This document shows, piece after piece, positions 13,544-41,430 of a stretch of 64,000 nt of DNA. How positions within the stretch are numbered: position 1 is the stretch's first letter; every line of letters starts with the position of its first letter. Under the pieces are notes generated by a model, which did no database searches, had not been told where the DNA came from, and saw nothing but the letters and a program-made list of their open reading frames with translations. A program made the translations under genes and the position numbers. Location of the stretch: NCBI RefSeq assembly GCF_020382885.2, contig NC_058513.1:19978213-20042212 (forward strand), in the 5' to 3' direction. The DNA is from Scatophagus argus (Eukaryota; Chordata; Actinopteri; Scatophagidae).

Positions 13544-14421
13544 CATCAGGATCAGAGAGAGCAAGAAGTAGAGACTGTAGACCAACAACAAGTTTTTCTC
13601 TCCATTAATGCTCAGACTGACAGTAAATTAACTGGTAAAGTTGTATCTGAAAAAGTGATATAAAGACACATTACTGATATCAAACCATGGACTGAAACAA
13701 TAATCAGTAAGTGAACAAATGATTTCCTGCAGTGCAAACTGTGTTTTAAGTTTCAGTTTGAGTGGAATAAAAACTACAGCAGTGGACATTTTGTGGTAAA
13801 TCCAAAAAGCTCCAGCTGAATTGTTGATGATCCCCAGAGAACCTCTGGTAGCTCTGCTAAACTATCACAGTCTGGGGTGATCAGTGATGGATTTGTCCCA
13901 TGAGATTTTGGATGAGAGACAGGTTGGGGTCGGGCCACGGTTAGACTCGGGTCTTAGACTGTCACTGATACAAATTAGTCATTTTGAACAAGAGCGAGAC
14001 TGAGAAGCAGTTGCTGGTCAAACATCTATCATCTCTGGAGAGGCTGTCACACCTTCACTTTGAAAATGGAAAACTGTGAGGGGATTTTTAAATAGCGAGA
14101 TGGGCAGTTGCTATTACAGGAAATCAAACTGCTTCTCACTTTGAATCTACACTGAAAATATGCTTCTGCTGGGTTTCTGACCCTTCAGCAGGCTTCTAAA
14201 CGGAATCCGGCTGGACGTTTGACACCCACCGGATCAATCACTTGAAACTACTCTTCATTTTTAAGACACACTTCGGGAACCCCTCCTGGACCAGCTGGAA
14301 ATCCCGCACCGCAGTTTGGGACCCTCTGGTGTAGGCATTACAAAACCGAAAGGACTAGCTACTAACTTTAGCGTTAGCTTGACCTTCTCGGTTTTGTGGC
14401 TTTAATGCAGCGGTTCCTTAC

Positions 14422-14570
14422 CGGATACACTGAGAGACGTCACCGTCGGTAACACACTGCGAAGCACCTACAGCTTCGTTAAAACCATGAGAGAAAAACA
14501 ACAGAAGCATTCGTTTATCCGGTAAATGTGACCATCTCTTACCTCCAGTACTCACGTCAGGTAGCGGCAC
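14422..14570 (-). other. atad1: Probable non-coding first exon of atad1
   Basis: Upstream of the first coding exon (acceptor near 13574) the minus strand offers good splice donors at 14421/14420 (ccg|gtaagg) and 14542/14541 (ggag|gtaaga), and a third, ac|gtgagt, slightly further upstream. One or more probably end the 5' UTR exon. CCAAT boxes upstream support a promoter here. This is inference from splice signals. Confidence 0.45.
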
Positions 14571-14574
14571 TTCC

Positions 14575-14735
14575 TCGGTTAAGGCCGATATGTTTTGTTT
14601 CCAGGATGGCGACGTCATGACGCGCCCTCCCATGCTTCCGATTGGCTTATCGCTAGATTCTGACCCTAACTCTAACCAATTACACTTGTCATGCCTAAAC
14701 CTAACTACCCAAACAACGAGTACTAGCCAATCAGA
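14575..14735 (-). promoter_or_regulatory. Putative atad1 promoter with three CCAAT boxes
   Basis: Three CCAAT pentamers lie within 91 bases: reverse orientation at 14641-14645 and forward at 14676-14680 and 14727-14731. They sit just upstream of the putative first exon of atad1. Clustered CCAAT boxes without a TATA box are typical of housekeeping promoters. The exact start site is not visible. Confidence 0.4.
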
Positions 14736-15044
14736 GTCTGAGTAGGGCGGGTCATAACTTTCCCATCCTATAAAAAAAGCTTCCATTGCTTCTTCGATTA
14801 CAAATTTAATTTTAGCCAACATTAACACTCTCTGACGCCACCTGCAGTGCTGAAGGTTCGCTCACAATATTACTTATCGATAAACACTTGCTGTCAGTTG
14901 AAAAGCTTTATTCAGTGAAACAAGCCTTTAACATCAACATAAACAAGGGCTTCTAAACCAGTACATCAACAAGACAGCACAAATCAGCACAAAAATTTTG
15001 AAATCTTTCTCTTTTTATTACAGAAGGAAGAAATTGTGTCAATA

Positions 15045-15345
15045 TTCAATTCAGTTTCAATTCAGTTTATTCATATAGCGCCAATTCACAACAAAAATTA
15101 TCTCATGACACTTTCCAATTAGAGCAGGTCCAGACCAAACTCTTGGCATGAAAGAAGGAGCACACAAGCAGAGATGCATAGCAGCAGTAATAATACCAAA
15201 AGTATTGGAACTGTAGATAATGATAATGATAATGAAGTATAGAGAAGGTACTGTGGTGTTTATGATACCAATAGTAGTAACAATAATAATGGTAGCAGCT
15301 GCAGCAGAGTAGTAATAAAATTAAAATGCATGATCCATGAGAACC
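15045..15345 (-). mobile_element. 3' end of an L2-like LINE
   Basis: Reading the minus strand, this ends in the typical fish LINE tail (a stretch like ttggcgctatatgaataaa followed by a TGAAT-type microsatellite). From 15150 it closely matches 42895-43030, which belongs to a longer copy of the same family whose RT end is visible. It is a 5'-truncated, non-coding insertion. Confidence 0.7.
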
Positions 15346-17225
15346 TGCGAGGACAACACATCAATATATGATTTAATTTAATCAATGAAGAACAAAAGCA
15401 AAGGTTTCAATTTTGTATGTTTATATTTAGATTAAGGTTTTTTTCCTCATATTATAATCACATCAATGACATACATCCCTGTGATTCTTGTTACTGTTGA
15501 AACCACACAGATTGCTCAGTGAGTAACATCTTTCCACAAAGACTCGGCATGAGGACAACACCAAAATACTGCGATGCAACAGTTTCTTAAAAACATAACT
15601 TTAACGATGCAGTTATTACAGATGTTGTATTCTAATGAAGTCATGTAAGAAGCTCAGTAACATCTTTTATTAGAAACAGTTTGCTGAAATAAAACTGAAA
15701 GTGAAAAAAAGTGAAAAAGTGAAAGTCTTTTCCAGTTAGGTTTTAATGCAGCATTCCTGTTGCTGTTAAACATTTTAATTCAGTAAAGATGTTAATGACT
15801 GATGCAGTTTAAGTATATTTCCAATGAGATTTGACATCATCTACATAAAACTAATTGTTATTGTATCTGGTGCTGAATCTACTCTTTCCAAAAATGTTCA
15901 TGTACCCTTTGATATTTCAGTATATCGCAGGATTTTGATGAAAATATACAAATATTTCACATATCTGCTGACATGATATTACTGTGAGTTCTAAACAGCT
16001 GAATCAAGTTCTTCTAAATGGTAAATAAAGAGCAATTAAATTAAAGTATTACATAGTTACATATTACTTATTTTATTGTGTTTCAAACTTCAACGAAGCT
16101 TGAGTTGATTTTTCAAATCTTTTCATTGTGATTTGTTTTCATTCAGCTCACATCACGAGAACATGGAAAAAATAGTAAAGTGTGTTGAAGTGTTGTTTGA
16201 TTTCGCTCTGTGAAAACTTGTCTTATCCAGCAGTGGGCGCCGCAACATAGTGTATAACCTTCTGAATTTATATTTTCGTTTATAGTCTTCACAGTGTCGC
16301 TTTATACTCTGTGTACGTATTATATACCACAGTGCATCAAGATTCTCTCTGAGTCTCCGGAAGTTAAACGTTAGCAGTCTGCGTTGCGACGTCAGATGTT
16401 ATTTTGCGTTTTTTTTCGTGATGAAAGTTTTGCATGGGAGGATAAAACAACCAGAAACTGGCAACCCTGTGAGCTGACAGCCTGTGTTTACTTCCAGTTA
16501 GCCGCTAACAATTTGCATCGTCAAGTGATACAGACTGACGCAACTTCAGGAAATGAAGAAGGAACAGTTGATGATGTAGTGCGTAACAGTAACGTTACTA
16601 CACATATACAGTATGCAGTATATATATTCCGAAGAAAACTTGGAAGAGCTTTCAGTATCCACCAGGTGTTGTATTTATTTGTTTTGTTAAATGTATCCGT
16701 CCGCCTTGCCGCAGATGAATAAACACATGAGAACGCTACTAAAACACTCACTGTCCGCTCTCACAGAACCCTATTTAAGTAACACATAAACACAGTAAAA
16801 ACAAAAACATTTTCTATCAAATAAACCAGTTTAACACGATTAAAACAATGTTTGACAAGACAACAGTTTTAACCCCTGTGTAACTAAAGGTTACTTTGAC
16901 AACTCAACAGTTATGACAGATTTCACAATATCTTTTTTAATCAAAACAGACAAAAATGTCAAATAAATAAAAATGTATTAAAAGTTCAAGAAACAATTCT
17001 TCATAAACAGCAGTTTGAACTCACGAGTTGAACTACATTCTTTCTTTCTTGTTAAATCTTCTAGTTGAAATTTTGGTTGTTTAAAATTATTGTATTACTT
17101 TTACTTATCTTTTAATCTAAATCTTCTGTTATATCAGCCCCAAACTGATCTCTCGGTATCAAATCGTATTTTACACTTTAGTCGATACTACATATTTCTA
17201 TTTACAATTTTCTGTCTTGGGATTC
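15346..17225. other. Intergenic between atad1 and pten, no gene seen
   Basis: AT-rich sequence on the pten side of the two divergently transcribed genes. Only short unsupported open frames are present, and none resembles a known family. The sequence becomes clearly GC-richer from about 17230 onward. Confidence 0.5.
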
Positions 17226-17229
17226 TTTG

Positions 17230-25415
<8,186 letters not shown>

Positions 25416-28400
25416 TCTATGTATACACACTCACGAATCCCCAAACTAAGACTAGCATGTTGCTAGCTATCGGGAAATATAATCGACGGACCAGAACTGA
25501 TCTGTGGGACTCGAATCAGGATTCTCCCCCCCATACCACACAGACGCACACACACACACACACACACACAGCAGTCTTCTGCTCAGTGCACAGCTGGACA
25601 ATCAGGTGACCTGGCAGCTGAAGGTGATGAGGGTGGTGCAAAGTGTGTGGAAGGGGCCAGGCTGGACAGACGAATAGCGAATGGACAGTAGGACAAATGA
25701 ATGGACAGACAATTTTAAAAGAGTAAAACTTGAATATAAACAAACTGAAAAACGAGTAGACTTCTTTAGCGATGACACCAATATGTTTGTTGGATCAATC
25801 CCCACAATCCCCATGTACCCTTCCTTCCTTCCTTCTTTCTTTCCTTTTTTCATGGAGAGTTTTAGGAAACTTCATGCTTACCAATCTTAAGTTTTTTCAT
25901 ATCCTTTCTCTTCAGTCTTCAGTTGCGTTAAGCTCTTTTTGGTGACTTGACTCTTCTCATGGTGTGCTTATGTCTCATTTTTCGCCTTCATTTTTGGTAG
26001 AACTCAATTCAAACTAAACACTCTTCTTGAAGTGATAGCTCCATGTAGATTTTGGAAAGTCAGCTGATGATGACGATGACCACTTAAAATTTAGTAAAAT
26101 TAAATCCATACGGGCCAATCGGTCTGAGTTGGCATTGACTGATTTGGACTGGTTCACACCAGTTAGACAGTTTGTCTAACAGACAGAGTCTGCAGGGACA
26201 AGTTAAGTGGGTTCAGTCCAGTCAGTCAGTGTGTGATCAGTCTGAGTCGAGTTGGACAAGATCTTCTGAGGAATCCTTGGTTCTGGTTTAGCCTGATAAT
26301 TTTTCTTGTTCCCGACATTGTAAACTCCTACCAAAGAACGTATGAGCCCCTAAACATAGTTTTAACATTTTTGTACTCAGTCGTGAGTTATGTTTGGACT
26401 AAGCTGGACAAGCAGCTTGCAAGTTTTTAGCTGCCTTTAGGACGAGGCAGCGCACAGAGAGAAGTGACAACCTGTCGTTTGAATGTGACAATAGACGAGA
26501 GAAACTTTGATTATTCACAATCTGCTGCCGTTCTGCCAATCATCTACTGTTGAAAACACATACAGTACAAACCTACTGTGAACAAAAGCTATTTCTACTT
26601 TCTGTCAGCCAGTCTGCCAGTTTTGCTTAACCCTAACTTGTCTTACTCTATATCTCACATTAAGCTAAACAACAAACAAGCTTCACACAGTATAACTGTT
26701 CTGTCATCTGGAGTTTCACTTCAGTGTAGACTAATACACCCTGACAAAAACTAGAGCATAAATCTATGATTCCAGGGTGTTTCGTCTTGAGGTGGCTGTG
26801 CTGCAAGTTGGGTGGAGTTTGCACTTTATTAAGGACCAGGTATTTCAAACTTAGTCCATCCAAGAAAGTCTGTTTAGCTGATGTGCTTATTTCTGTTGAA
26901 AGACAGTTTTTTGTGAAGCTGCCATTCATGAGGTTTGAGTCCAGAGTTTTTCAGCCTTCAAGGCCCAGTGTGTGTTTGCGGTAGATATCTAAGACAGTCA
27001 GATAGATTTTTATTAAAAAGTCCCTGTCCGCTCCACCTGGAGCTCCCTCTGTGGTTCTAAAGTCTTAGGAGTATTGTTGGATCACCAGTCAGAAGATTCT
27101 GAGAACCCTTGTTCTCCCAGTGTGCCAGAAATTTGTGTGAGCTGCTGACAAATGGCTTCCAGCAGGCTTCATGACCCATCAGTCATGAGATTCAGCCTCT
27201 GTATGTCCCTGCTTTCTTATTGACATGAGTGATAACTCTTACTCTGTCTTTAAACTATTAATGATTTTACTCACTAATCCTTCATGGAGTTATTCAAGCG
27301 CTTCAGTTCATTCAGATTGTACCTACAGATTTAGGATCACTTGAATATTACAGTAGGTTTGAAACCATTCCATCTGGATTTTGCAGAAGTTGATGAACAT
27401 TAGAGATACTCAGTTTCGTCTTTGATATTAACTTCATTTAGAACATTGGAGCAAACCACTTGGTTTCAGTTCTTTGGGCGCCCTAACATTCAGTGGAATG
27501 TTGGGGCTTTTCTTGCAACTGCATTTCTAAATGTAAGCAGGTGTCTGGATGATTATAGTATGTACTTTATCTCCACACAGTAAGCTACTTCCTGTTCACC
27601 CAGTGTTCTGCAAAAACTACAACTGCTGGACATGATATCACTCGGCTAGGATCCGTTTAATGGGCAGTAAAATGACTGAACTTTTGAATCACCCACGTTA
27701 TTATCAATTTTCCATCAATAACTCTGTAGACCACCTATGAAGTCAACAGCATTGCATTGCAGCCAAACTGATTGAAGATCTGCTTCCAGACTTTGTGTGG
27801 TCAGAAGTTTTAGTTCTGATCTCTGATTTCCAACACCTTTGGTGCTAATACTTACTGTTGGCTCTGTGTTGCTCCTGTAGGTATTGATTGTTCCGTGTAG
27901 ACTCTGGATTTGGTCTTGAAGTTCCTGTTGTCAACATTGTGGGCCTCGTCAAGAGCCTGATCATGCAGGACGTTCTCTGGAGGCTTGAAAACACAAAAAC
28001 CCAGTGCTGCTTTTATTGTGAGAGGCTGTGAGGGCAGAGGCACCAACATTTTGACATTTTCTTCAACAGAAGGCCTCCTCACTTTCTTGACTCAAATACT
28101 GAAAGGCCATTGATCACCATACAAAGCATGTTTGGTTATGATGGTAATGTCCCAAAGTGAAAGGTCTGGGGACCCTCCAGTCTCCTGAAGGGTTCTTGTC
28201 CGGACTGAAGCCTAGTCTAGTCTGGACTGAAGCTGTTTGCTGACCTTGTCTTGCTGAAGGTGAAACAAATTTAACAGGAGCAACAATCATAAACTGTTCA
28301 TATTCTTCTTCGTCATAGAGCTAATGGGGAAAGACCCACTTCAACTTTCATCTGATTGGAAATACGAGAAACTGCCTGAGAGGCATTTTTCTGCTTAAAA

Positions 28401-31400
28401 ACCCTTTTTGTACCAGACAGAGAAACTACATATTGTGGTTATAGACCTCTGAATTGTTGCTTCCCTGTTTTGAAAAAGTCAGTGCTTTTTAGGCAAGATT
28501 AAAAATGGGACAAAGATATGACTCAAAACTGAATGAGGTCAGTGGAACCGGTAGAAAAATGCTGCCTACCATTGATAAAATACTGTTCTGTGTGATTACA
28601 TGTTGAGGTGTTGCACTCAGGCTCAATGAAAGCCTCATGTATCCTTGTGCTAACAACTGACCAGTACTCTTGAACAGCTGTGGTTAGGCCTTCACTTCAT
28701 CTTGATGAGTTTAAGGTGCTAAGCTGAGCTACCCAGGGCTGATGCTGAGCCTGGTGTCCATCTATGGTGCTCTCTACCAGCCACGAGTTTGTGTCCAGTC
28801 TTGATCTGTGATTCCAAGCAGCTTTGTTGTGATTGTACCAAACTATCCACAGGCTCCCTGTGTGTTGCTGCTGGCATTTTATATATAGCCACAACAACTC
28901 ACGTCTTGTCTTGAGTCCTGTTAGGTGCTCTCAGGCCCAGCCTCACCTCCCATCGTCAACCCATTCAGACACAACCGGTGTATAGACTTGTTCATTGGGG
29001 TTGTTAAAAACACATTATCATGTTAGCATGTTGTTAACTCTAGCAAACTGGTGTGAACTCCAGAAACAGAATCAGAAAACCTGGATTCAGATTTCCACAT
29101 TATCACACATGATGTGACGTGCCATTAGGGTTCAGGCTTTATAAACAAGCCACACATTGTCTGTCAGAACGCTGCTGGAATTCATCACGTTACATGAAGA
29201 CAAATCTCACCAACACGTTATGCATCAAAAAATAAATAAAGCATCCAGATTCATTCATACATGTCCAGCCTCAAACCTGAAACCATTCTGCTGAGGTTTA
29301 GTACCTCTTGTTCAACACTCATGTTAGACTACACACACTGGTTTGCACTGAATGGGTTTCAGGTATTTGAGGCCAGGCAGGTGCTGTCCACGTCACTCAC
29401 TGTTTCAGGTGCTCGATATCTTCTTTTGACAGTTTTATAGTTGTCGCAGGCGACGTGTCCCAGTTGTGTCATGTCCATCTGAGACAGAAGTCATAAGGAG
29501 TTGCTTCAGAAAGGACTTTCTCAACTCAAATTTTACTGAATTTGGAGTCAGACGTTTGCGGTGTCCAAAACTGTACAATGATTCTTAGAAAATATTTACA
29601 TACAGATGTTGAGGGTTCCTGTACCAATCCAGAAGGCCAAAGAGAAAACTTTGACAAGGATTCCACCAAAATACTGTCATGCTAAGGGGTGCAGAGTTTT
29701 ACATCTCTGCACAGAAACCTCAAACTTCGAACCCACTGAAAGTACTCTGAATGAACTTTTAACCTTCAGTAATCATGTTAGAATAAACTCAAACTCCTGT
29801 AGTTCTTTCTGTTAGAAAGCTTGTTGTTTGGCCTTTTAGTTGAGCAGATGACACACAATGTTCTCATCACCAAACTTGCCAAAATGAAGCTCAGACTGAT
29901 GTTTTGTGTTTCAATGTTTTGTTTGTCGGTTAGTTGAGCAGGTAGATTGGTCTTCAGGTTCTGTCACGTCAACCCTCTGTACAGCATTCATAAAAGGATG
30001 TGATGTCAGTGTAGGTGTCCATATTTCAAAACTGATCAGTCTCTCCATTGACTGAAGGTAGAAGGTGTATACAAACAGAAATTGACTGTAGAATTTGCCA
30101 TTTTGGCTTTTATTGAAGTAGATGAGAAACAGATCAAAGTGTTGTCAAGACCGAGGCATCATGTCACCGTGAAGCCAGCAACAGTTTTCTGTTGCGTCCA
30201 GCAGCCGCCTTTGTTGCTTTCTAACTTCTGTCAAAAAGACGGAGCATAGTGACAGGACATCGGGTCTGTTAGGGCTGGTGTTAGTCCAGGTGATTTTTTA
30301 AAAAATCTTCATGATGCCAACAGACTCTGATGACTGGTGTGCTTAAATATCCAACCAGTCAAACATTTCAAAATGAGACTGACTCTCCTTTAAGCCCCGT
30401 CCTCCTCAGTTACTGTTGCTAACCAGTTGATTTCTGTTGATTTCATGTTTCAGACTAGGTTGGAAATCAGACGTCATGACAGAGTTGGTTTTTGTACATG
30501 GCTTTGATTGATCTGCAAATCAATCCGAGTAGAGAATCATTGTGTCATCCACAGTGTTTATGTTCATGTATTTGTAATCAAACAGAAAACTCACTATAGC
30601 TACAGGCCTTTACCACGTGGATCAACATTTAATGTTACTGTCACCCATGCTCCTCCAGCACTTCTTTTATTCTTTCCCTTCTTGTTTTATAAGAAATAAA
30701 AACACTGTAAAGGTGAATAAACTATTTATAAACATCTGTTGTTTGTTGAATAGTTTTAAAAACTACAGCTCCCATCAGTCAGGACAGTTCAGACTACTGA
30801 ATGCACTCACATGTCCACATGTTTTATATTACTGTGCTCATACTGCATCTCACAAGTAATCTGTTCACATTTGTACCATGTCTGTACTGTAATATCTGCT
30901 CTGTAGTATCTACCTCTAGCTGTTAACTGGAGGTAAACACTACATGTCATTTTAACAGAGCGCGGCACTGCCTTCTGTTACTCTTGCACCTGCATGTCTA
31001 CAGCTTCCTGTGTATTATCCAGTGTGTACGCCACTCGCTGCTTTTCATACTTTTGGTTAGATGCTAAACCAAATTGTGTTGTCTCAGTACTTTTATTCTG
31101 TACAATGACAATTCATACAAATGTTCATTTAAAAAGTAGAAAGAAGCACAAAATGATACAGAAACATAAAGCGAGTGTTAGCACAAGAATGTGGCACAAG
31201 ATGAGCAGAGAATCAGAGGATGACCAAAGTTCTTATGGTTCATCCTGAGGAGAACATGAATGTCCTAACATTTCATCAGTTCATCAGAGTGGCTAAGATG
31301 TTTCTGTCTGTAACAAAAAACTAAATATGTGAGTCTCATTTCTGTTGTACAGGACAGAGGCAGCAGCTCAGTTTGACTTTAGACAAAAATGCTCAAACAA

Positions 31401-33602
31401 ATGTGTGGGTAAACTCATTTTCTGCTGCAGAAGCAAAGTGTGTGTTCCAACACAAGGTTTTCATATCGGTGTATGTGAGATCTACCAGTGACTTGGCAGA
31501 AATGATAATCACTTCTCCCACAATGCACTGCAGCAGCACAACTGAGTGCGCTCCAAACGACTGGAGAACATGCGGGAGAAAAATTAGGTCACACACACAC
31601 TGAGCCTTGTGGGCACCAAACCATAACTAATTCTGTCTTATCTGCTTCTATAAAAAGATCAAAGTGTGAAGTAGCAGAGAAACCACAGACCAGCAGCTTC
31701 TTCACTTTTATCAGTCCATCCACTATGAAACAACCTCAGTGTACAAACAGTTATGAAAGAACCAGGACACTAACCAACATCCTCTGGTGACTCCACAGGT
31801 CATGTTTATCCTGAGTTTGTCACAGAAGGAAAACTTATTTTGTTCTTAAATGAGTTAAACTGGAGATGTTCCAAACAGAAAATACTGCTGCTCTCAGGTA
31901 AACCAGCTTTGAAGCTGTGGTTAGTAGTTTATTTTAGAAGCAATATTTGTTGAAAATCTCTTTTGCATGGATGACTTGTCTGCCTGTCTACCTGCATTCC
32001 CACCAACCTGCCCTCACTGCACATGAGTATTCCACAAGGTTAGGAGGATATGAAGATGTTAGCAGAGAAAGTGTAGTCAAAGTGTTCAGTTCCAACTACA
32101 AGCAGAACAGCTTCCACTGTTATGGCACAAAAAGACTGACAAAGAAAGAGAGTGACCACAGGGAGGTCAAACCTCATGCTGGAGTCAACATCTTGTCAGT
32201 GATGGTGACAACTGAGAGCTGAAGTGCCTGAAATGTGACACCATGATGGTTGTTCAAACATGGACTTCACTGTTTGTTCTTTATGTTCATTTCAATGTTG
32301 TTAGGTGTTTGTGAGGTAGCTGGATATGGTTAACAACACTTATGTGCTGTGCTTCCCTTGGATAGATGCTGTCGCAGGATCATTTCATTTGGATACTTTC
32401 AACCTGTGGATGAGTTAATCCTGGAAGTTAACACAGATTAACAAGGTTTAAGTTTATCCAAAGACAACTGGGTTAGACTGGGGCTCAGCTGCAGTTTAAA
32501 CTTCAGACATCTGGTGAATTTCAGACTTATTTCAATAATTACAACTTTAAATCATTAAAAACAACGTATTGATCTATTTAGAATTGTAATTATTTATTCA
32601 TTTAAACACAGAACACTTAAGTACAAGTGAACTAAAGCATTTATATGTTAAATAATGGTGCTGCAATTGATTGGCACCATTGGCCAATATTTGCTATAAA
32701 TCATTTCAGAATCCGTATCCCCGAGGTGAAATTCTTTTGTAATAGAATATTTTTAAAAAGGCAGCATAAAGTAATAATAACAACAGAAAAACAATAAAGA
32801 AAGTTGGGAGACAGTTTTTCTATGTGTCACTAAAATGTCATAGCAGACTACCAGGCTTGAATGGTATCCTGTCTTCCCAGAAAACAGAAACTGAGAGAAC
32901 TAAGAATTGTCAATCTGAACTGAGCACTGACCACATCGGAGTGTCTTCTCAGGCTGTTACTGTAGTTACTGCTCAGCACAAAGAATCTGAAAATTGTGCA
33001 ACGTTCCAGTGATACCGTCCATATGTCTCAAACAACTGCTGGCAGGACCTCACTATTATGTTGTGATAGTTAAATCAAGATGACAAATCTGTATTGATAC
33101 TGGCTGGAGACGTGCTAGTTAGCCATTAGCTACTTATGATCAGTAGAGTACCAGTGTGATCTGCAGTGTTTTCGGCTAACGAAGCGAACAGCTAAACACA
33201 CAGCAGGACTGAGAGTCACTGTTCAGAGGAACACCGAGCGTTAAACGGTGAACTGCAGTTTAATGTGACAACATGACAAGTTTACAGTAAATATATGGAC
33301 TGAGGTGCTTCAGCTGAGGTAAAAGTAATTTGAGTTTGGAGTTACAGACAGATACCAGCAGTGACAGAGTGGTGGAATCATAGCTTCAGGAAACAAAAAT
33401 TTCAGGACAAACAATGAAACAACTGTGATTGGCCCATACTTTTAACAATCGTTGATTGGCCAGAAAAATCCTGGTCGGAGCACCACTGATGTAACTGTAA
33501 TCACTTCATAAATTGTTAATGTATCAACTGTTCTAGTTAACTGATGACTCGTGTAAATGTCAGATCCTTGTGGTTGAAGTACTTCCTGTCACGTCAGCGG
33601 CC

Positions 33603-39900
<6,298 letters not shown>

Positions 39901-39909
39901 ACTCTGCAT

Positions 39910-40600
39910 TCAAACATAAACTATAATAGGTTCTATGGAAAAAGAATCATGCTGAAATTGACAAATACAAATGAAACTGTCCAGCGTACGTTCAAAGGGC
40001 TCTCTATAAACTTGTTTTATTCGTATCCTGTTGCAATGGAGAATACCGTCAATGGTGGAAAGGCTCACACTACTGATTCCCTCGAAGTCTGTATGGTCTG
40101 ATGGTACTGTATGGTTTTGACAGACAATGTCAGCTACAATGGCCTCCTGTTGGGGTGTGAACATGGCATGGCTGCATGGCTGTATGGCAGTCTTGCAATT
40201 CTGCAAAAAGAGAATGTGCAAAATATATGTAATGTAATGTTCTAAAATATATATACAGTATACAGTAGTACTTTAAACTTTCAATGATAAAGCAGTAACA
40301 GTAAAGTAGACTGTAACTGTTGTCATGTCCGAATCTCTGGATTATGGTGGACACAGAGAATCGAGTGATGTTTGGCTGGACTCTTTGGCCTGCCTCCCTC
40401 ATGGTCATGCCATGCACCAGTACATGGTCTATCACTGTAGCCCGAATTTCATCAGAAATTGGAACTTTTCCTCTTCCTCTTCCTCATCCTCTTCCTCTCC
40501 CCCCTGTTCCTCTTCCTCTTCCTCCTACTCGTCCTCTGCCTCTACCTCCTCTTACTGGCACTCGTCCTCTGTGTCTCTGATCCATTGCTGTCATGAGCTT
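39910..40600 (-). pseudogene. IS630/Tc1-like transposase relic
   Basis: On the minus strand, about 40600-40330 encodes an arginine-glycine-rich N-terminus (many RGRG repeats) followed by a helix-turn-helix-like segment (HGMTMREAGQRVQPN). The next conserved segment (MFTPQQEAIV, then VSLSTIDGILHCNRIRIKQ and PFER) follows at about 40180-39980 after a non-homologous interruption. This order matches a fish transposase family with a DDE_3-type (IS630/Tc1) catalytic domain. The catalytic domain is absent and the frame is interrupted, so it is dead. Family assignment rests on remembered motif order. Confidence 0.6.
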
Positions 40601-41307
40601 GCAGGACCAACCTGTTGGCACTCCAAACTGGTTTATATTGGTTGTCATGTTGTCATGACATGATGAGAAGTGTGATCAATTTTCAATTGTTGTGTTCAAT
40701 GAATGACATGTGTTTTATTTGTGTTCATATTTTGTCACTTGTTGTTACCGTTACGCATCACAAGTGCGTCACAGTGACAAGTGTGTTTTATTGCATGAGA
40801 ATGTGTTTAGAGTTTTGCAAAAGGAAGGACTGAGATCTGCAAATACTGTTTTACTAGGTGAAGATAGTTTATGGTTTTGTCAAAATGATGCTCAATTCAG
40901 TGAATGAGTTTAGACAACTGAGCAACTGATCCACACAACAGAATTAATGTGTTTTAGCAATTCAGAAAAACTGTAAAATCATAACTGATGTTATGTGGAG
41001 CCCTTTGAGACAAACTGCTTGTAAAAATGGGCTATACAAATAAAGTTTTGTTTTGTCTTGTCATGGCCATTTTTCCACTGCCTTGACTTGGTTAATGCTA
41101 TGGTGTCCTGGTCATTTTGAGAAATGTCACATATTGCTCTATAACAAGAGTCCACGCATGTTTGCAGTTTGTCCACTGTATCCTCAGTCTCAAACTCCTG
41201 TAGGTAAGCTGGCTTCTTTCTGATTCTCTGTAGGTTCCTTTTAGTCTCAGTGATCTACACGGCCGTGTGTTCTCAGTCTGTTCAGGTAAAGTCCCAGAAA
41301 CAATTCA
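40601..41307. other. Repeat-rich spacer
   Basis: No gene is visible. The stretch at about 40993-41050 (agccctttgagacaaactgc, then gggctatacaaataaag) resembles the 3' tail of a fish LINE or SINE in plus orientation. The remainder may be flanks of the neighbouring transposase relic. Confidence 0.4.
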
Positions 41308-41430
41308 ATTCAATTCAGTTCATTTATATAGCGCCAATTCACAACAAAAGTTATCTCATGACACTTTCCAATTTGAGCAGGTCTAGACCAAACTCTTTAA
41401 TTAAACTGTAAATACAAAGAGCCCAACATT

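Noticed and set aside
14418-14828. 136-codon open frame on the minus strand upstream of atad1
   Set aside because: It overlaps the putative atad1 5' UTR and promoter, has no recognisable similarity, and contains the CCAAT boxes.
40480-40600. Serine- and leucine/proline-rich open frames on the plus strand
   Set aside because: They are the complement of the RG-repeat region of the transposase relic; the low-complexity CCTCTTCCTC tract gives open frames by chance.
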